Origin: Corynebacterium sp. NML98-0116
Lineage (GTDB): Bacteria > Actinomycetota > Actinomycetes > Mycobacteriales > Mycobacteriaceae
Direction: 5' to 3'
NCBI RefSeq assembly: GCF_001767255.1
Contig: NZ_CP017639.1
Coordinates: 1,014,875-1,078,874 of the forward strand
Length of the DNA: 64,000 bases
Program-made: the position numbers and the translations under genes
The notes under the pieces: model-generated
Told to the model about the DNA's origin: nothing
Database searches by the model: none
The model's input: only the letters and a program-made list of their open reading frames with translations
In this document: positions 6,621 to 15,838 of the stretch, one piece after another
How the letters are laid out: every line of letters starts with the position of its first letter
Position numbering within the stretch: the stretch's first letter is position 1

Positions 6621-7835
6621 ATGTCTGTCAACCGTCGTCATTTTCTCGCCGGGACTCTGAGTGTTGCTGCCGCCGGGGCAGCCACAGCTTGCGCGGAAAG
6701 CCGCGATGCTGTGGTGAATGCTCAGCAAGAGCCTGCGATAGACCTTGCCACAGCAACGGTTCCGTTTGACGGCATACACCAGGCAGGCATTTCGACGCCT
6801 CAACAGTCCTCACTAAATCTGATTGGTTTCAATTTTAAAGATGGCGTCGATAAGCCTGCGATTGTTCGATTGATGCGACTGTGGACTGAGGATGCCCGTG
6901 CGTTGACAGCCGGCGAAAACCCGTTGGCAAGCCTGGAACCAGAGATGACGGAACACCCCGCAAACCTCACCATTACCGTGGGGTTGGGAGAGAAGTTTTT
7001 TGATATCGCCGCGCCTGAGAGCAAACCGTCGTGGCTCCACGACATTCCGGCGCTCTCGCGAGACGAGCTTTCACGGAACTGGGGCCAGACTGACGTGGTG
7101 TTGCAGATTTGCTCAGATGACCCACTGATGTGCGCATGGGCGATGCGTCATATGGTGCGAGCTGGCGTCGATTATGTAGCTACCGCGTGGGTGCAGCAAG
7201 GGTTCATGAATAACCCTGCTGTACACCGCGAAGGAACCATGCCACGGAATCTCTTTGGACAGATTGATGGCACGGTAAACCCTCACACTGATGAGGAATA
7301 CGACGCCCAGGTGTGGGCAAAAGGCGCTGCAGAGTTTGAAGGTGGAACGTCGATGGTGGTTCGTCGAATAGCGATGAACCTTGACACCTGGGAAATGCTC
7401 GACCGGACATCCCGTGAAGAGGCCGTCGGGCGCAGGCTAGACAACGGAGCACCCCTTTCGGGCGGCGAAGAGTTCACTCCGGTAGATCTGGAAGCGCGGG
7501 ACGAATATGGCCTGCCAAAGGTCGATAGAAACTCGCACGTTGCCAGGTCAATGGCGCCTGAAGGGCACCCAGAGCAGAAATTTAAACGGCGCCCTTATAA
7601 CTACAATTTGCCGCCTGAGCCTGGGCAGGAACAGCTGTCCAACGCTGGCTTAGTGTTCATTGCATTTCAGGAAAACCCAGATACGCAATTCACTCCGGTC
7701 CTCAAAAGGCTCGATGAGGCTGACCGACTGAATGAATGGATCACGCACATTGGTTCGGCGGTGTACTGGATACCACCGGGCACGCAGGCGCAAGATGGTG
7801 CTCCGAGTTTCTGGGCCGAGTCACTACTCGCGTAG
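6621..7835 (+). CDS. DyP-type haem peroxidase, Tat-exported
   Basis: 404 residues. The N terminus carries a twin-arginine signal (RRHFLAG, Arg5-Arg6, hydrophobic stretch to about 24). The DyP motif GxxDG is seen as GQIDG (Asp216), with the proximal haem ligand in NSHVARS (His306) and the distal arginine in KRRPYNYN. Such enzymes oxidise dyes, phenols or haem and are exported folded with haem bound. The start at ATG 6621 is preferred over TTG 6606 because GAAGGAAAG lies just upstream and it places the twin arginines correctly. It is the third gene of the copper cluster. Confidence 0.9.
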   Translation: MSVNRRHFLAGTLSVAAAGAATACAESRDAVVNAQQEPAIDLATATVPFDGIHQAGISTPQQSSLNLIGFNFKDGVDKPAIVRLMRLWTEDARALTAGENPLASLEPEMTEHPANLTITVGLGEKFFDIAAPESKPSWLHDIPALSRDELSRNWGQTDVVLQICSDDPLMCAWAMRHMVRAGVDYVATAWVQQGFMNNPAVHREGTMPRNLFGQIDGTVNPHTDEEYDAQVWAKGAAEFEGGTSMVVRRIAMNLDTWEMLDRTSREEAVGRRLDNGAPLSGGEEFTPVDLEARDEYGLPKVDRNSHVARSMAPEGHPEQKFKRRPYNYNLPPEPGQEQLSNAGLVFIAFQENPDTQFTPVLKRLDEADRLNEWITHIGSAVYWIPPGTQAQDGAPSFWAESLLA

Positions 7836-7963
7836 TGAACGCGGTATGATTTTTGCCATGTTTGCCGACCTCAATATTTAAAGGTTCCGGCGAGCTTGTA
7901 CGAATCCAGCTGGGTGCGTCCAGGTATGACGTACCTCATTGAAGCGCAAAGGAGCGCACGAAC

Positions 7964-10033
7964 ATGACGAATAACGACCAAACCCACCTTGCAGCCCAGG
8001 CTTTCACGGTCCCGGCGAACACTCCTGCCGGGGTTGCGATGCGCGAATTGTCGCTGCCGAATAAGGGCCCGGAGGCGGTTGTCTGCGTGCAGTCTGAAGA
8101 CGGGTCGTTGAAGGACCTGTCATTTACGCCGGATGTAGACACCACAGTAACTCCAGTCACCGCGAACACTGAGCTGGGTCGGTCCGTGATTCGCCACTCG
8201 TGTGCTCACGTGTTGGCGCAAGCAGTGCAGATTGAGTTTCCGGGGACGAAGTTAGGAATTGGGCCAGCCATTGAGGGTGGCTTCTACTACGACTTCGACG
8301 CGGCTGAACCGTTCACACCAGAAGACTTGAAGCTGCTCGAGCGCCGCATGAAGAAGATCATCAAGCAGGGCCAGAAGTTTGTTCGTGGAGTCTATCCGTC
8401 GGCTGAAGCGGCAGCAGAGGACCTAGCTGATGAGCCGTACAAGCTTGAACTCGTGCAGGACAAGGGAAACGTGGACCCTGACTCGGACGAAGCTACTGAA
8501 GTCGGTCACGGAGAGCTCACCCACTACGACAATGTGAATCCACGGACGAATGAAGTCGAGTGGCGCGATCTGTGCCGCGGGCCTCACGTGCCAACTACTA
8601 AGTACATTCCGGCGTTCGCACTGACACGTTCGTCAGCTGCGTACTGGCGTGGCAACCAGAATAACGCCGGGTTGCAGCGTATTTACGGCACCGCCTGGGA
8701 GTCGAAAGAAAAGCTCGATGAGCACATGTTGATGCTTGCAGAAGCAGAGAAGCGTGACCACCGTCGTCTTGGCAATGAGCTCGATCTTTTCTCCTTCCCG
8801 GAGGAAGTTGGGTCTGGTTTGCCAGTATTCCACCCGGATGGAGGAATTATCCGGATGGTGATGGAGGAACACTCCCGCCAGCGTCACCTCGAGGCAGGCT
8901 ATTCATTCGTCAACACCCCACACTTGACGAAGGGTGAGCTTTTCGAAAAATCTGGCCACCTGGACTGGTACGCCGACGGCATGTACCCACCGATGCAGCT
9001 CGACGGCGAGACCGACGACGAAGGCAATGTGACCAAACAGGCAGTCGATTACTACGTCAAGCCTATGAACTGCCCTATGCACAACCTCATCTTCGATTCA
9101 CGTGGACGCTCGTACCGTGAATTGCCGCTGCGACTATTCGAGTTTGGTACCGTGTACCGCTACGAGAAGTCCGGCGTGGTGCATGGCCTGACTCGTGCAC
9201 GCGGTTTTACTCAGGACGATGCCCATATCTACTGCACCGAGGAACAGCTTGAAGACGAGCTGACGAGTGTGTTGGAGTTCATTATTTCTCTGCTCAGAGA
9301 CTATGGGCTTGATGATTTCTACCTGGAGTTGTCCACCAAGGATCCCGAGAAGTACATCGGTGATGATGATATCTGGGAGCGTTCAACGAGCATCCTAGAA
9401 TCAGTTGCTACCAAGTCTGGGCTCGAGCTTGTTCCGGACCCAGCAGGTGCAGCGTTCTACGGTCCAAAGATTTCCGTACAGGCTCGCGACGCCATCGGTC
9501 GTACCTGGCAGATGTCCACGGTTCAGCTCGACTTCAACCTGCCTGAGCGTTTCGATCTTGAGTACACATCCTCAGACGGAAGCAAGAAGCGACCAGTCAT
9601 GATTCACCGTGCACTCTTTGGATCAATTGAGCGATTCTTCGGCGTGCTGCTTGAGCACTACGCCGGTGCATTCCCGGCTTGGCTGGCACCGCACCAGGTT
9701 GTAGGTATCCCCGTTGCTGACGATTTCGCTGGACACCTTGACGGCATCATCCAGCAGCTGCGGGCGCGCGGCATCCGAGCTGAGGTCGACCATTCCGATG
9801 ACAGGATGCAGAAGAAGATTCGGACGCACACCACTCACAAGGTTCCGTTCATGCTGCTCGCTGGCGCGCGTGATGTAGAGGCAAACGCTGTAAGCTTCCG
9901 CTTCCTCGACGGCACCCAAATTAATGGAGTCGGCGTCGACGAGGCTGTCGAACTTATCACCAACTGGGTGGACGAAAAGTTCAACGAACAACCAACGAAA
10001 GAGCTGGTTGAACAGCGCCAGGCTGACCAGTAG
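7964..10033 (+). CDS. thrS: Threonyl-tRNA synthetase
   Basis: 689 residues, normal for ThrRS, which charges tRNA-Thr with threonine. An N-terminal TGS domain (about 1-60) is followed by an editing domain ([12 protein letters not shown] region), the class II catalytic core with the zinc-binding [12 protein letters not shown] segment, and a C-terminal anticodon-binding domain starting at [16 protein letters not shown] lies 8 nt before the ATG. The 128-nt leader contains a TATGAT box at 7845 as a promoter candidate but no T-box element that I could recognise. The downstream genes follow closely, so it may head a long transcript reaching pimA. Confidence 0.97.
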   Translation: MTNNDQTHLAAQAFTVPANTPAGVAMRELSLPNKGPEAVVCVQSEDGSLKDLSFTPDVDTTVTPVTANTELGRSVIRHSCAHVLAQAVQIEFPGTKLGIGPAIEGGFYYDFDAAEPFTPEDLKLLERRMKKIIKQGQKFVRGVYPSAEAAAEDLADEPYKLELVQDKGNVDPDSDEATEVGHGELTHYDNVNPRTNEVEWRDLCRGPHVPTTKYIPAFALTRSSAAYWRGNQNNAGLQRIYGTAWESKEKLDEHMLMLAEAEKRDHRRLGNELDLFSFPEEVGSGLPVFHPDGGIIRMVMEEHSRQRHLEAGYSFVNTPHLTKGELFEKSGHLDWYADGMYPPMQLDGETDDEGNVTKQAVDYYVKPMNCPMHNLIFDSRGRSYRELPLRLFEFGTVYRYEKSGVVHGLTRARGFTQDDAHIYCTEEQLEDELTSVLEFIISLLRDYGLDDFYLELSTKDPEKYIGDDDIWERSTSILESVATKSGLELVPDPAGAAFYGPKISVQARDAIGRTWQMSTVQLDFNLPERFDLEYTSSDGSKKRPVMIHRALFGSIERFFGVLLEHYAGAFPAWLAPHQVVGIPVADDFAGHLDGIIQQLRARGIRAEVDHSDDRMQKKIRTHTTHKVPFMLLAGARDVEANAVSFRFLDGTQINGVGVDEAVELITNWVDEKFNEQPTKELVEQRQADQ

Positions 10034-10053
10034 AAGTAGAGAGGCGCTCAGAA

Positions 10054-10605
10054 ATGTATGAGGACATTGGAGTTGGTACTCCAGACAGACTTCAGCGTCT
10101 TTGGGCGCCGTACCGTTCGAAGTACATCGCGTCAACGCCACGCGATGAGAAGGGGTCAAGTGATCCTTTCGTGCAGATTCCTTCGATGAGCGATGAAGAG
10201 GGGCTCATCGTGGCTCGAGGGGAGACCGTCTACGCGGTGCTGAACCTTTATCCGTATAACGCTGGGCATATTTTGGTCGTGCCGTACCGTAAGGTGGCGG
10301 AGATTGAAGCCCTGACTGCGGGGGAATCAGCCGAGCTTATGAGGTTCGTAACGCTCGCAGTGAAAACTCTCAAGGCGGTATCAGACCCCGAAGCGATAAA
10401 CGTTGGCATGAATTTAGGCAGGGCCTCCGGAGGCTCTATCGGAGATCACCTACACGTGCATGTGGTCCCGAGGTGGGCAGGGGACTCAAATTTTATGACA
10501 GTCATCACTGGCACCAAGGTGCTTCCGCAGCTGCTGCGTGAAACGCGCCAACTATTAGCAGAGAGCTGGAAAGAAGTGGCGGCTCAACAGACTGGAGGGG
10601 AGTAG
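10054..10605 (+). CDS. HIT-family nucleotide hydrolase/phosphorylase
   Basis: 183 residues with the HIT signature HLHVHVV (His132, His134, His136; the middle histidine is the family's nucleophile) and an upstream GHILVVPYRK strand typical of Ap4A-acting members. The mycobacterial protein in the same position between thrS and pgsA is a diadenosine tetraphosphate phosphorylase, so that activity is a reasonable inference. Start ATG 20 nt after thrS; ends 4 nt before pgsA. Confidence 0.88.
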   Translation: MYEDIGVGTPDRLQRLWAPYRSKYIASTPRDEKGSSDPFVQIPSMSDEEGLIVARGETVYAVLNLYPYNAGHILVVPYRKVAEIEALTAGESAELMRFVTLAVKTLKAVSDPEAINVGMNLGRASGGSIGDHLHVHVVPRWAGDSNFMTVITGTKVLPQLLRETRQLLAESWKEVAAQQTGGE

Positions 10606-10609
10606 GCAG

Positions 10610-11263
10610 ATGCTCAGTGTTCATGGACGAAAGCCTGCTGCTGTTGTCGTAGAACCGGTCGCCACTGCATTGCTTAAAGCTGGTCTAACACCGAATTGGA
10701 CAACGCTTGGTGGAACAGCGCTCACTGTGTTGGTAGCCGTCGTGCTCATTCCAACTGACCATCTTGTTTTGGCAGCTATTCTGAGTGGCCTTTTCGCGGC
10801 TTTTGACATGGTGGATGGCACGATGGCCCGTCTCCGCGGGGGAGGGACTGCTTTCGGAGCTACGCTTGACGCAAGTTGTGACAGGATTACTGACGGAGCG
10901 CTCTTCGGTGCCATCGTGTTCTGGCTGGTGTACGTAGATCAAGCTTCTCCGGCGCATGTCGCAGTTTGCCTTGCGGTACTAGTACTCTCCCAGGTGATTA
11001 GTTACGTAAAGGCGCGCGCGGAGGCCGGGGGGATCAAGATTGTTGGAGGGCTGGTTGAGCGACCTGAGCGTCTTCTCATCGCGCTTGTCGCGCTGGGGTT
11101 GGAAGGCTTCGGCGTGCCGTACGCCATTGAATGCGGGCTTTGGCTGCTGTTTTTCGGCTCGATATATACGGTTGCGCAGCGACTCGTTATTGCAGCGAAG
11201 GATCCTGCATCCAAGCGGCAGATTGCCGCGCCAGCAGGAGCTAAAACGTTTGGGTCGCGCTAG
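10610..11263 (+). CDS. pgsA: Phosphatidylinositol phosphate synthase (CDP-alcohol phosphatidyltransferase)
   Basis: 217 residues with several membrane helices and the complete CDP-alcohol phosphatidyltransferase motif D66-x2-D69-G70-x2-A73-R74-x8-G83-x3-D87-x3-D91. In actinobacteria the enzyme at this locus joins CDP-diacylglycerol and inositol-1-phosphate, the first step to phosphatidylinositol mannosides. It is followed directly by the acyltransferase and pimA, which use its product. Confidence 0.9.
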   Translation: MLSVHGRKPAAVVVEPVATALLKAGLTPNWTTLGGTALTVLVAVVLIPTDHLVLAAILSGLFAAFDMVDGTMARLRGGGTAFGATLDASCDRITDGALFGAIVFWLVYVDQASPAHVAVCLAVLVLSQVISYVKARAEAGGIKIVGGLVERPERLLIALVALGLEGFGVPYAIECGLWLLFFGSIYTVAQRLVIAAKDPASKRQIAAPAGAKTFGSR

Positions 11264-11276
11264 GACCGAAGCACGC

Positions 11277-12167
11277 ATGCACACGTTCAAAGATGAGTGC
11301 GTATATCGCAGCTACTGGATGGGGTGGAAGCTGCTATCAATGCTGCCCTACAGTATCGCCTACCGTCTGATGATGTTCGTCGCCGACATTTACTCTCGCA
11401 ATGGGAGGTTACCGGAGCAACTTCGTAAGAATCTCTCGCGTGTGGTTGGACCTGAGAACGTCACGCGTTCGCTTGTGAAGAACTCGATGCGGTCATACAT
11501 GCGGTATTGGCTCGAGGTCTTTTGCCTGCAGAAAGTAATCTCGAACGAACGGTTTCACAAGCAATTCTCTGCATCGATACAAGGAATTGAGCATCTGGAG
11601 TATGCGATTCAACAAGGCAAGGGTGTAGTACTCGCATTACCACACTCGGGGAACTGGGATCTTGCGGGCGCATGGCTTGCTCACCGATACGGGAGCTTTT
11701 CGACGGTCGCGGAGCGGGTAGAGCCCGAAGAGCTCTACGATGCGTTTTTGGAATTTCGACGTGGGTTAGGAATCCAGGTGATTCCTTCGCGTGGTGCGTC
11801 GAGACCTCCAATGCAGCTCCTCGAGGAAGCTCTGTACAAACAGGGGATTGTCTGCTTGTTGGCAGATCGTGATCTCGGTGGGCACGGGGTGCCGGTAGCA
11901 TTTTTTGGAGAGCAGACGACAATGCCCGCCGGTCCGGCAGTATTAGCGGAGAAGACTGGTGCGACACTGCTCGCAGTACACAATGCCTTTGAGAGTTCAG
12001 GCAGCATGGATGGGTGGGTGACTAGCGTATCGCCGCCGATTGTTGCAGATTCCGTAGAAGGTAAAGTGGAAAAGCTTGCGGGCTGGTTTGAGCGCGGAAT
12101 CAAAAAGCACCCACAAGACTGGCATGTGCTTCAGCCGTTTTGGACCGCAGACCGGAAGAAAAGGTAG
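11277..12167 (+). CDS. patA: Phosphatidylinositol mannoside acyltransferase (PatA-like)
   Basis: About 296 residues of the HtrB/LpxL acyltransferase family with the catalytic HX4D motif in LPHSGNWDLAG (His123, Asp128) and a downstream DRDLGGHGVPVAFFGE substrate-binding segment. It is expected to transfer an acyl chain from acyl-CoA to the mannose of PIM at the inner face of the membrane. Start choice is open: ATG 11277 gives a compact N terminus, while TTG 11250 has a better-placed AGGAG and would overlap pgsA by 14 nt. It sits between pgsA and pimA, the usual order. Confidence 0.88.
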   Translation: MHTFKDECVYRSYWMGWKLLSMLPYSIAYRLMMFVADIYSRNGRLPEQLRKNLSRVVGPENVTRSLVKNSMRSYMRYWLEVFCLQKVISNERFHKQFSASIQGIEHLEYAIQQGKGVVLALPHSGNWDLAGAWLAHRYGSFSTVAERVEPEELYDAFLEFRRGLGIQVIPSRGASRPPMQLLEEALYKQGIVCLLADRDLGGHGVPVAFFGEQTTMPAGPAVLAEKTGATLLAVHNAFESSGSMDGWVTSVSPPIVADSVEGKVEKLAGWFERGIKKHPQDWHVLQPFWTADRKKR

Positions 12168-12174
12168 CGAAGGG

Positions 12175-13272
12175 ATGAAAATTGGTATCGTGTGCCCGTA
12201 TTCTTTCGACGAACCAGGCGGGGTTCAAGCGCACATCCTTGACTTAGCTGCATCACTTTTGCACCAAGGGCATGAAGTGAAAGTGCTCGGGCCTGCGCGC
12301 GATGACACGCCTCTTCCCGAGTTTGTAAAGAAAGGCGGGCGTTCGTTACCTATTCCGTATAACGGCTCTGTCGCGCGCCTGGCGTTCGGTCCTAAAGTTT
12401 TTACGACTACTCGCGAATTCCTGTGTGATGGCGACTTTGATGTATTGCACATCCATGAGCCCAATTCTCCTAGCTATTCGCTCGCAGCGCTTATGTTGGC
12501 TTCGGGACCGATCGTCGCTACATACCACACGTCCACAACTGGGTCTCGCATTTTGCAGCTTGCACTGCCGTTCTTGCGGAAATATTTAGAAAAGATCCGC
12601 GGGGGTATCGCAGTAAGCGAGCTTGCTCGGAGGTGGCAGGTTGAACAGATCGGAGCCGATCCGATCGTTATCCCTAATGGAGTGGACACTCGGAAGTTCG
12701 TAGCCGCCCGGAAGCTAGCGCCGTTGAGCTCCGTCAGGCCTGTTCGAATCGCATTCTTGGGGCGTATCGACGAGCCAAGAAAGGGGCTAACGCTGCTTCT
12801 CGAAGCGTTCGATCACCTTGAAGGACGAGTCGAACTCACGGTGATCGGAAGCGGGGAGCCTCGGCAGATTCCAGGAGTGAACTTCGTCGGTCGCGTAAGC
12901 GAGGAGGAAAAGGCGAGATTGCTGGGGGCGTCGGATATATTTGTCGCTCCGAACACTGGGGGCGAATCGTTTGGCATCATTCTCGTGGAAGCGATGGCTG
13001 CGGGCTGCGCTGTTGTGGCCAGTGATCTGGAGGCCTTTTCGCTGGTATGTGATGCAGAATCACCCGACCCTGCCGGGATTCTTTTTCCTGTAGGTGATGT
13101 TGCCGAGTTGACAAAGGCGTTACAGGCTTTGACTGACGACGCTGCTTTGCGCCTGGAGATGGGCAGAAGAGGGCAACTGCGAGCCGCGCAGTATGACTGG
13201 TCGACAGTGACTGCTCAGATTATGGCTGTATACGAAGCAGTAAGTGTTGGTGAGAAGGTGACACTCGCATGA
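12175..13272 (+). CDS. pimA: Phosphatidylinositol alpha-mannosyltransferase PimA
   Basis: 365 residues, a GT-B fold glycosyltransferase of family GT4. Visible features are the N-terminal glycine loop EPGGVQAHI, the mid-protein VIPNGVDTRKF, the FLGRIDEPRKG sugar-nucleotide loop, and the EX7E motif in GGESFGIILVEAMA. PimA transfers mannose from GDP-mannose to phosphatidylinositol at the cytoplasmic membrane, committing the lipid to PIM and lipomannan synthesis. ATG 12175 begins directly after AAGGG, so the spacing is unusually short; coupling to patA 7 nt upstream may compensate. Confidence 0.93.
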   Translation: MKIGIVCPYSFDEPGGVQAHILDLAASLLHQGHEVKVLGPARDDTPLPEFVKKGGRSLPIPYNGSVARLAFGPKVFTTTREFLCDGDFDVLHIHEPNSPSYSLAALMLASGPIVATYHTSTTGSRILQLALPFLRKYLEKIRGGIAVSELARRWQVEQIGADPIVIPNGVDTRKFVAARKLAPLSSVRPVRIAFLGRIDEPRKGLTLLLEAFDHLEGRVELTVIGSGEPRQIPGVNFVGRVSEEEKARLLGASDIFVAPNTGGESFGIILVEAMAAGCAVVASDLEAFSLVCDAESPDPAGILFPVGDVAELTKALQALTDDAALRLEMGRRGQLRAAQYDWSTVTAQIMAVYEAVSVGEKVTLA

Positions 13273-13721
13273 CAACTATCGCCCTAGTGGTGTTCGCAGC
13301 GGTAATCACGCTGCTGTTTGCCTGGGCATATTTCACTGCGCAACGGCTACACCGCCTCCATATCCGTCTCGACCGTTCACGCGACGCACTTCAAGCTGCG
13401 CTCGACCAACGCTGTGCTGTCATTGCCGCACTGTATCCGGAAATGCGCGAGGAGTGCCGTTTCATCGAATCATTGCGTTTGACTCCAGTTGACGTAGAGG
13501 AACGACTTCAGTCCGAACAAGAAATGCGGAAACACATCGAGAGACAAGGGACGATGCTTCCCGCTGATATTGACGCTGCAGATACTCGTGTGGCAATTGC
13601 ACTGCGGTTTTATAACGACGCTGTCAGCGATGTTCGTTCGCTACGGCTACGGCCCGCCGTAAGGCTTCTTCGATTGGGTGGGACCGCAGCCCTGCCAGCC
13701 TTCGCTTCGCTTTCCCTTTAG
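13269..13721 (+). CDS. Small LemA-like membrane-anchored protein
   Basis: 150 residues with an N-terminal membrane helix (about 3-22), a charged helical region, and RFYNDAVSD near the C terminus, the most recognisable LemA-family signature. It is shorter than full LemA proteins. It overlaps pimA by 4 nt (ATGA), so it is translationally coupled to the mannosyltransferase. In mycobacteria the gene after pimA encodes a longer membrane protein with a Nudix domain; none is visible here. Function unknown. Confidence 0.7.
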   Translation: MTTIALVVFAAVITLLFAWAYFTAQRLHRLHIRLDRSRDALQAALDQRCAVIAALYPEMREECRFIESLRLTPVDVEERLQSEQEMRKHIERQGTMLPADIDAADTRVAIALRFYNDAVSDVRSLRLRPAVRLLRLGGTAALPAFASLSL

Positions 13722-13773
13722 CGGCTGAACCTTGCTCGCGGTTCTGCAGCTCAACCTGTTCGGGCGTATAGTA

Positions 13774-13802
13774 GGTTGACGTTCAATTACCAATAGTCAA
13801 CC
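13774..13802. repeat. Inverted repeat in the yebC leader
   Basis: GGTTGAC (13774-13780) and GTCAACC (13796-13802) are perfect inverted repeats around a 15-nt spacer, just downstream of a TATAGT box at 13767-13772 and 22 nt before yebC. It could be an operator or a leader hairpin; I know of no regulator for it. Confidence 0.4.
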
Positions 13803-13824
13803 GTTTTAAGCGAAGGGATACCGG

Positions 13825-14577
13825 ATGTCTGGCCACTCAAAGTGGGCTACTACTAAACATAAGAAGGCCGCGAACGACGCAAAGCGTTCCAAGCTCTGGG
13901 CGAAACTGATCAAAGATATCGAGGTTGCAGCTCGCACTGGTGGCGGCGATCCAGCAGGAAACCCGACGCTTGATGACATGATCAAGAAGGCGAAGAAGGC
14001 GTCGGTCCCGAACGACAACATCGAACGTGCGCGTAAGCGTGGATCGGGCGAGGAAGCCGGCGGCTCTGACTGGGAGTCGGTGATGTACGAGGGGTACGGC
14101 CCGAACGGTGTCGCTCTGTTGATCGAGTGCCTGACGGATAACCGTAATCGAGCAGCGACTGAGGTTCGTACGGCAATGACCAGGAACGGTGGCAATCTTG
14201 GTGAAACCGGCTCTGTGGGCTACATGTTCAATCGCGTCGGTGTCGTCACGGTGGCGAAAGGGGAGCTCACCGAGGACGATGTGTTGATGGCGGTACTTGA
14301 CGCTGGTGCAGAAGAGGTTAACGATCTTGGCGAAGAGTTTGAAGTTACCTGTCAGCCGACCGACCTTGCCGCAGTCCGCGAGGCGTTAGTGGAGGCCGGT
14401 ATCGAGGTTGAGGGCTCTGAGCAGGACTTCCGTGCTGACGTGGAAGTTGAACTGGATGCATCTGCTGCTGAAAAGAATCTGAAGCTGATTGATGCCCTCG
14501 AAGACTCTGATGATGTACAGAATGTGTACTCGAACATGTCTATTCCTGACGAGATCGCAGCCGAGCTCGACTTGTAA
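13825..14577 (+). CDS. yebC: YebC/PmpR-family DNA-binding or translation-associated protein
   Basis: 250 residues, the normal length. The N terminus [19 protein letters not shown] and the later [20 protein letters not shown] are diagnostic of YebC. Members have been described as transcriptional regulators, and more recently some as factors that help ribosomes through difficult sequences. GAAGGG lies 8 nt before the ATG. It has its own leader and a terminator after it, so it is probably monocistronic, although ruvCAB follows as in many bacteria. Confidence 0.93.
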   Translation: MSGHSKWATTKHKKAANDAKRSKLWAKLIKDIEVAARTGGGDPAGNPTLDDMIKKAKKASVPNDNIERARKRGSGEEAGGSDWESVMYEGYGPNGVALLIECLTDNRNRAATEVRTAMTRNGGNLGETGSVGYMFNRVGVVTVAKGELTEDDVLMAVLDAGAEEVNDLGEEFEVTCQPTDLAAVREALVEAGIEVEGSEQDFRADVEVELDASAAEKNLKLIDALEDSDDVQNVYSNMSIPDEIAAELDL

Positions 14578-14594
14578 GGCGTAGTCTGTTTTTC

Positions 14595-14630
14595 AACCAC
14601 CATTCGTTGCGGCGAGTGGTGGTTCTTTTT
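14595..14630 (+). terminator. Terminator after yebC
   Basis: AACCACCA (14595-14602) pairs with TGGTGGTT (14617-14624), followed by CTTTTTC. Confidence 0.75.
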
Positions 14631-14683
14631 CAGACTATGGTAGAACATGTGTGCCAGTACAATATTCGGCGGAAGGAAGCGCG

Positions 14684-15214
14684 GTGAACCTCCAAGGTCT
14701 GAGGGTAATGGGCATAGATCCTGGTTTGACCCGATGCGGCCTTTCGGTAGTTCAAGCGGGGAGAGGACGTCAGGTCATACCGATTGCCGTCGGTGTAGCG
14801 CGCACTCCTTCCGATGTGGAACTATCGGAGCGTTTATTGCGGATCTCGAAGTCGGTAAGCGACTGGATGGATGAGTATAAGCCCGACGTGGTTGCGATGG
14901 AGCGAATTTTCGAACGCAGTAACGTATCTACCGTGATGCATACTGCCCACGCCGTCGGGGTAATGGTCCTCGCCGCTGCAGAGCGCGATATACCAGTGCA
15001 CATGTATACGCCCTCAGAGGTAAAAAAGTCGGTTTCTGGTAATGGGCGCGCTGATAAGAAACAGATGACTACGATGATTACACGTATTCTTGGTCTGAGC
15101 GAGCCACCAAAGCCAGCAGATGCTGCAGACGCGTTGGCCATCGCTGTTTGCCATTGCTGGCGAGCCCCGTTGCTTGCCCGAGCTTCCGCTATTGAAAAAC
15201 TGAGAAAGAACTAG
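14684..15214 (+). CDS. ruvC: Crossover junction endodeoxyribonuclease RuvC
   Basis: About 176 residues. The RNase-H-like fold shows its acidic residues in GIDPG (Asp12), AMERIF (Glu73) and PADAADALA. RuvC cuts Holliday junctions in concert with RuvAB. GTG 14684 is chosen because GGAAGGA lies 6 nt upstream; a GTG at 14651 would add a non-conserved extension. First gene of ruvC-ruvA-ruvB. Confidence 0.95.
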   Translation: MNLQGLRVMGIDPGLTRCGLSVVQAGRGRQVIPIAVGVARTPSDVELSERLLRISKSVSDWMDEYKPDVVAMERIFERSNVSTVMHTAHAVGVMVLAAAERDIPVHMYTPSEVKKSVSGNGRADKKQMTTMITRILGLSEPPKPADAADALAIAVCHCWRAPLLARASAIEKLRKN

Positions 15215-15217
15215 TTC

Positions 15218-15829
15218 ATGATTGATTCCCTCCACGGTGACGTCCTTTCGATTGGCCTCGATCATGCTGTTATCGGCTGCGGGGGCGTTGGCTATCGCTT
15301 CTTGGCGACGCCACCAACGCTCAGTCGCCTAACTCGTGGTGAGCATGCGGATGTAGTCACCAGTCTGGTGGTCCGCGATGACGGTATGACCTTGTATGGG
15401 TTCGCGGATGAGGACTCGCGGACTATGTTTCACAAGCTTCAAACCGTGAGTGGGCTAGGGCCAAAGCTGGCGATGGCAGCACTGGCAGTCTTTGGGCCTG
15501 GGGAACTGGCCGAATTGATTTCCAGTGGTGACGCGAAGAAGATTCAAACGATTCCTGGCGTCGGTAAGAAGATGGCAGAACGAATCGTGTTGGAGCTGAA
15601 AGATAAGGTTGTCGGCTTGTTTGAAACGGGCAGCGAAGCGAGCCACGGTGCAACGGCTCCGGCTGCTTCAGGCTCAGGTATCAGTGAGCAGATTGTAGAA
15701 GCACTGGTTGGGCTTGGATTCACCGAGCGTAGTGCGCGGACTGTCGTCGAACCTCTCGTTGCGGAACAACCGGATACTGATCCATCGAATCTGTTGCGCG
15801 AAGCGCTGAAGACGCTATCGAAAAAGTAG
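15218..15829 (+). CDS. ruvA: Holliday junction DNA helicase subunit RuvA
   Basis: 203 residues. An N-terminal OB-fold (GGVGYRFLATP region), a helix-hairpin-helix DNA-binding part (LQTVSGLGPKLAMAAL and IQTIPGVGKKMAERIV) and a C-terminal domain that contacts RuvB are all present. RuvA tetramers grip the four-way junction. It begins 3 nt after ruvC and ends 9 nt before ruvB. Confidence 0.96.
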   Translation: MIDSLHGDVLSIGLDHAVIGCGGVGYRFLATPPTLSRLTRGEHADVVTSLVVRDDGMTLYGFADEDSRTMFHKLQTVSGLGPKLAMAALAVFGPGELAELISSGDAKKIQTIPGVGKKMAERIVLELKDKVVGLFETGSEASHGATAPAASGSGISEQIVEALVGLGFTERSARTVVEPLVAEQPDTDPSNLLREALKTLSKK

Positions 15830-15838
15830 GTGGGGTTC

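Noticed and set aside
7836..7963. T-box leader upstream of thrS (and likewise hisS, alaS, aspS)
   Set aside because: No T-box bulge sequence or specifier stem was found; hisS appears leaderless and the others have short leaders.
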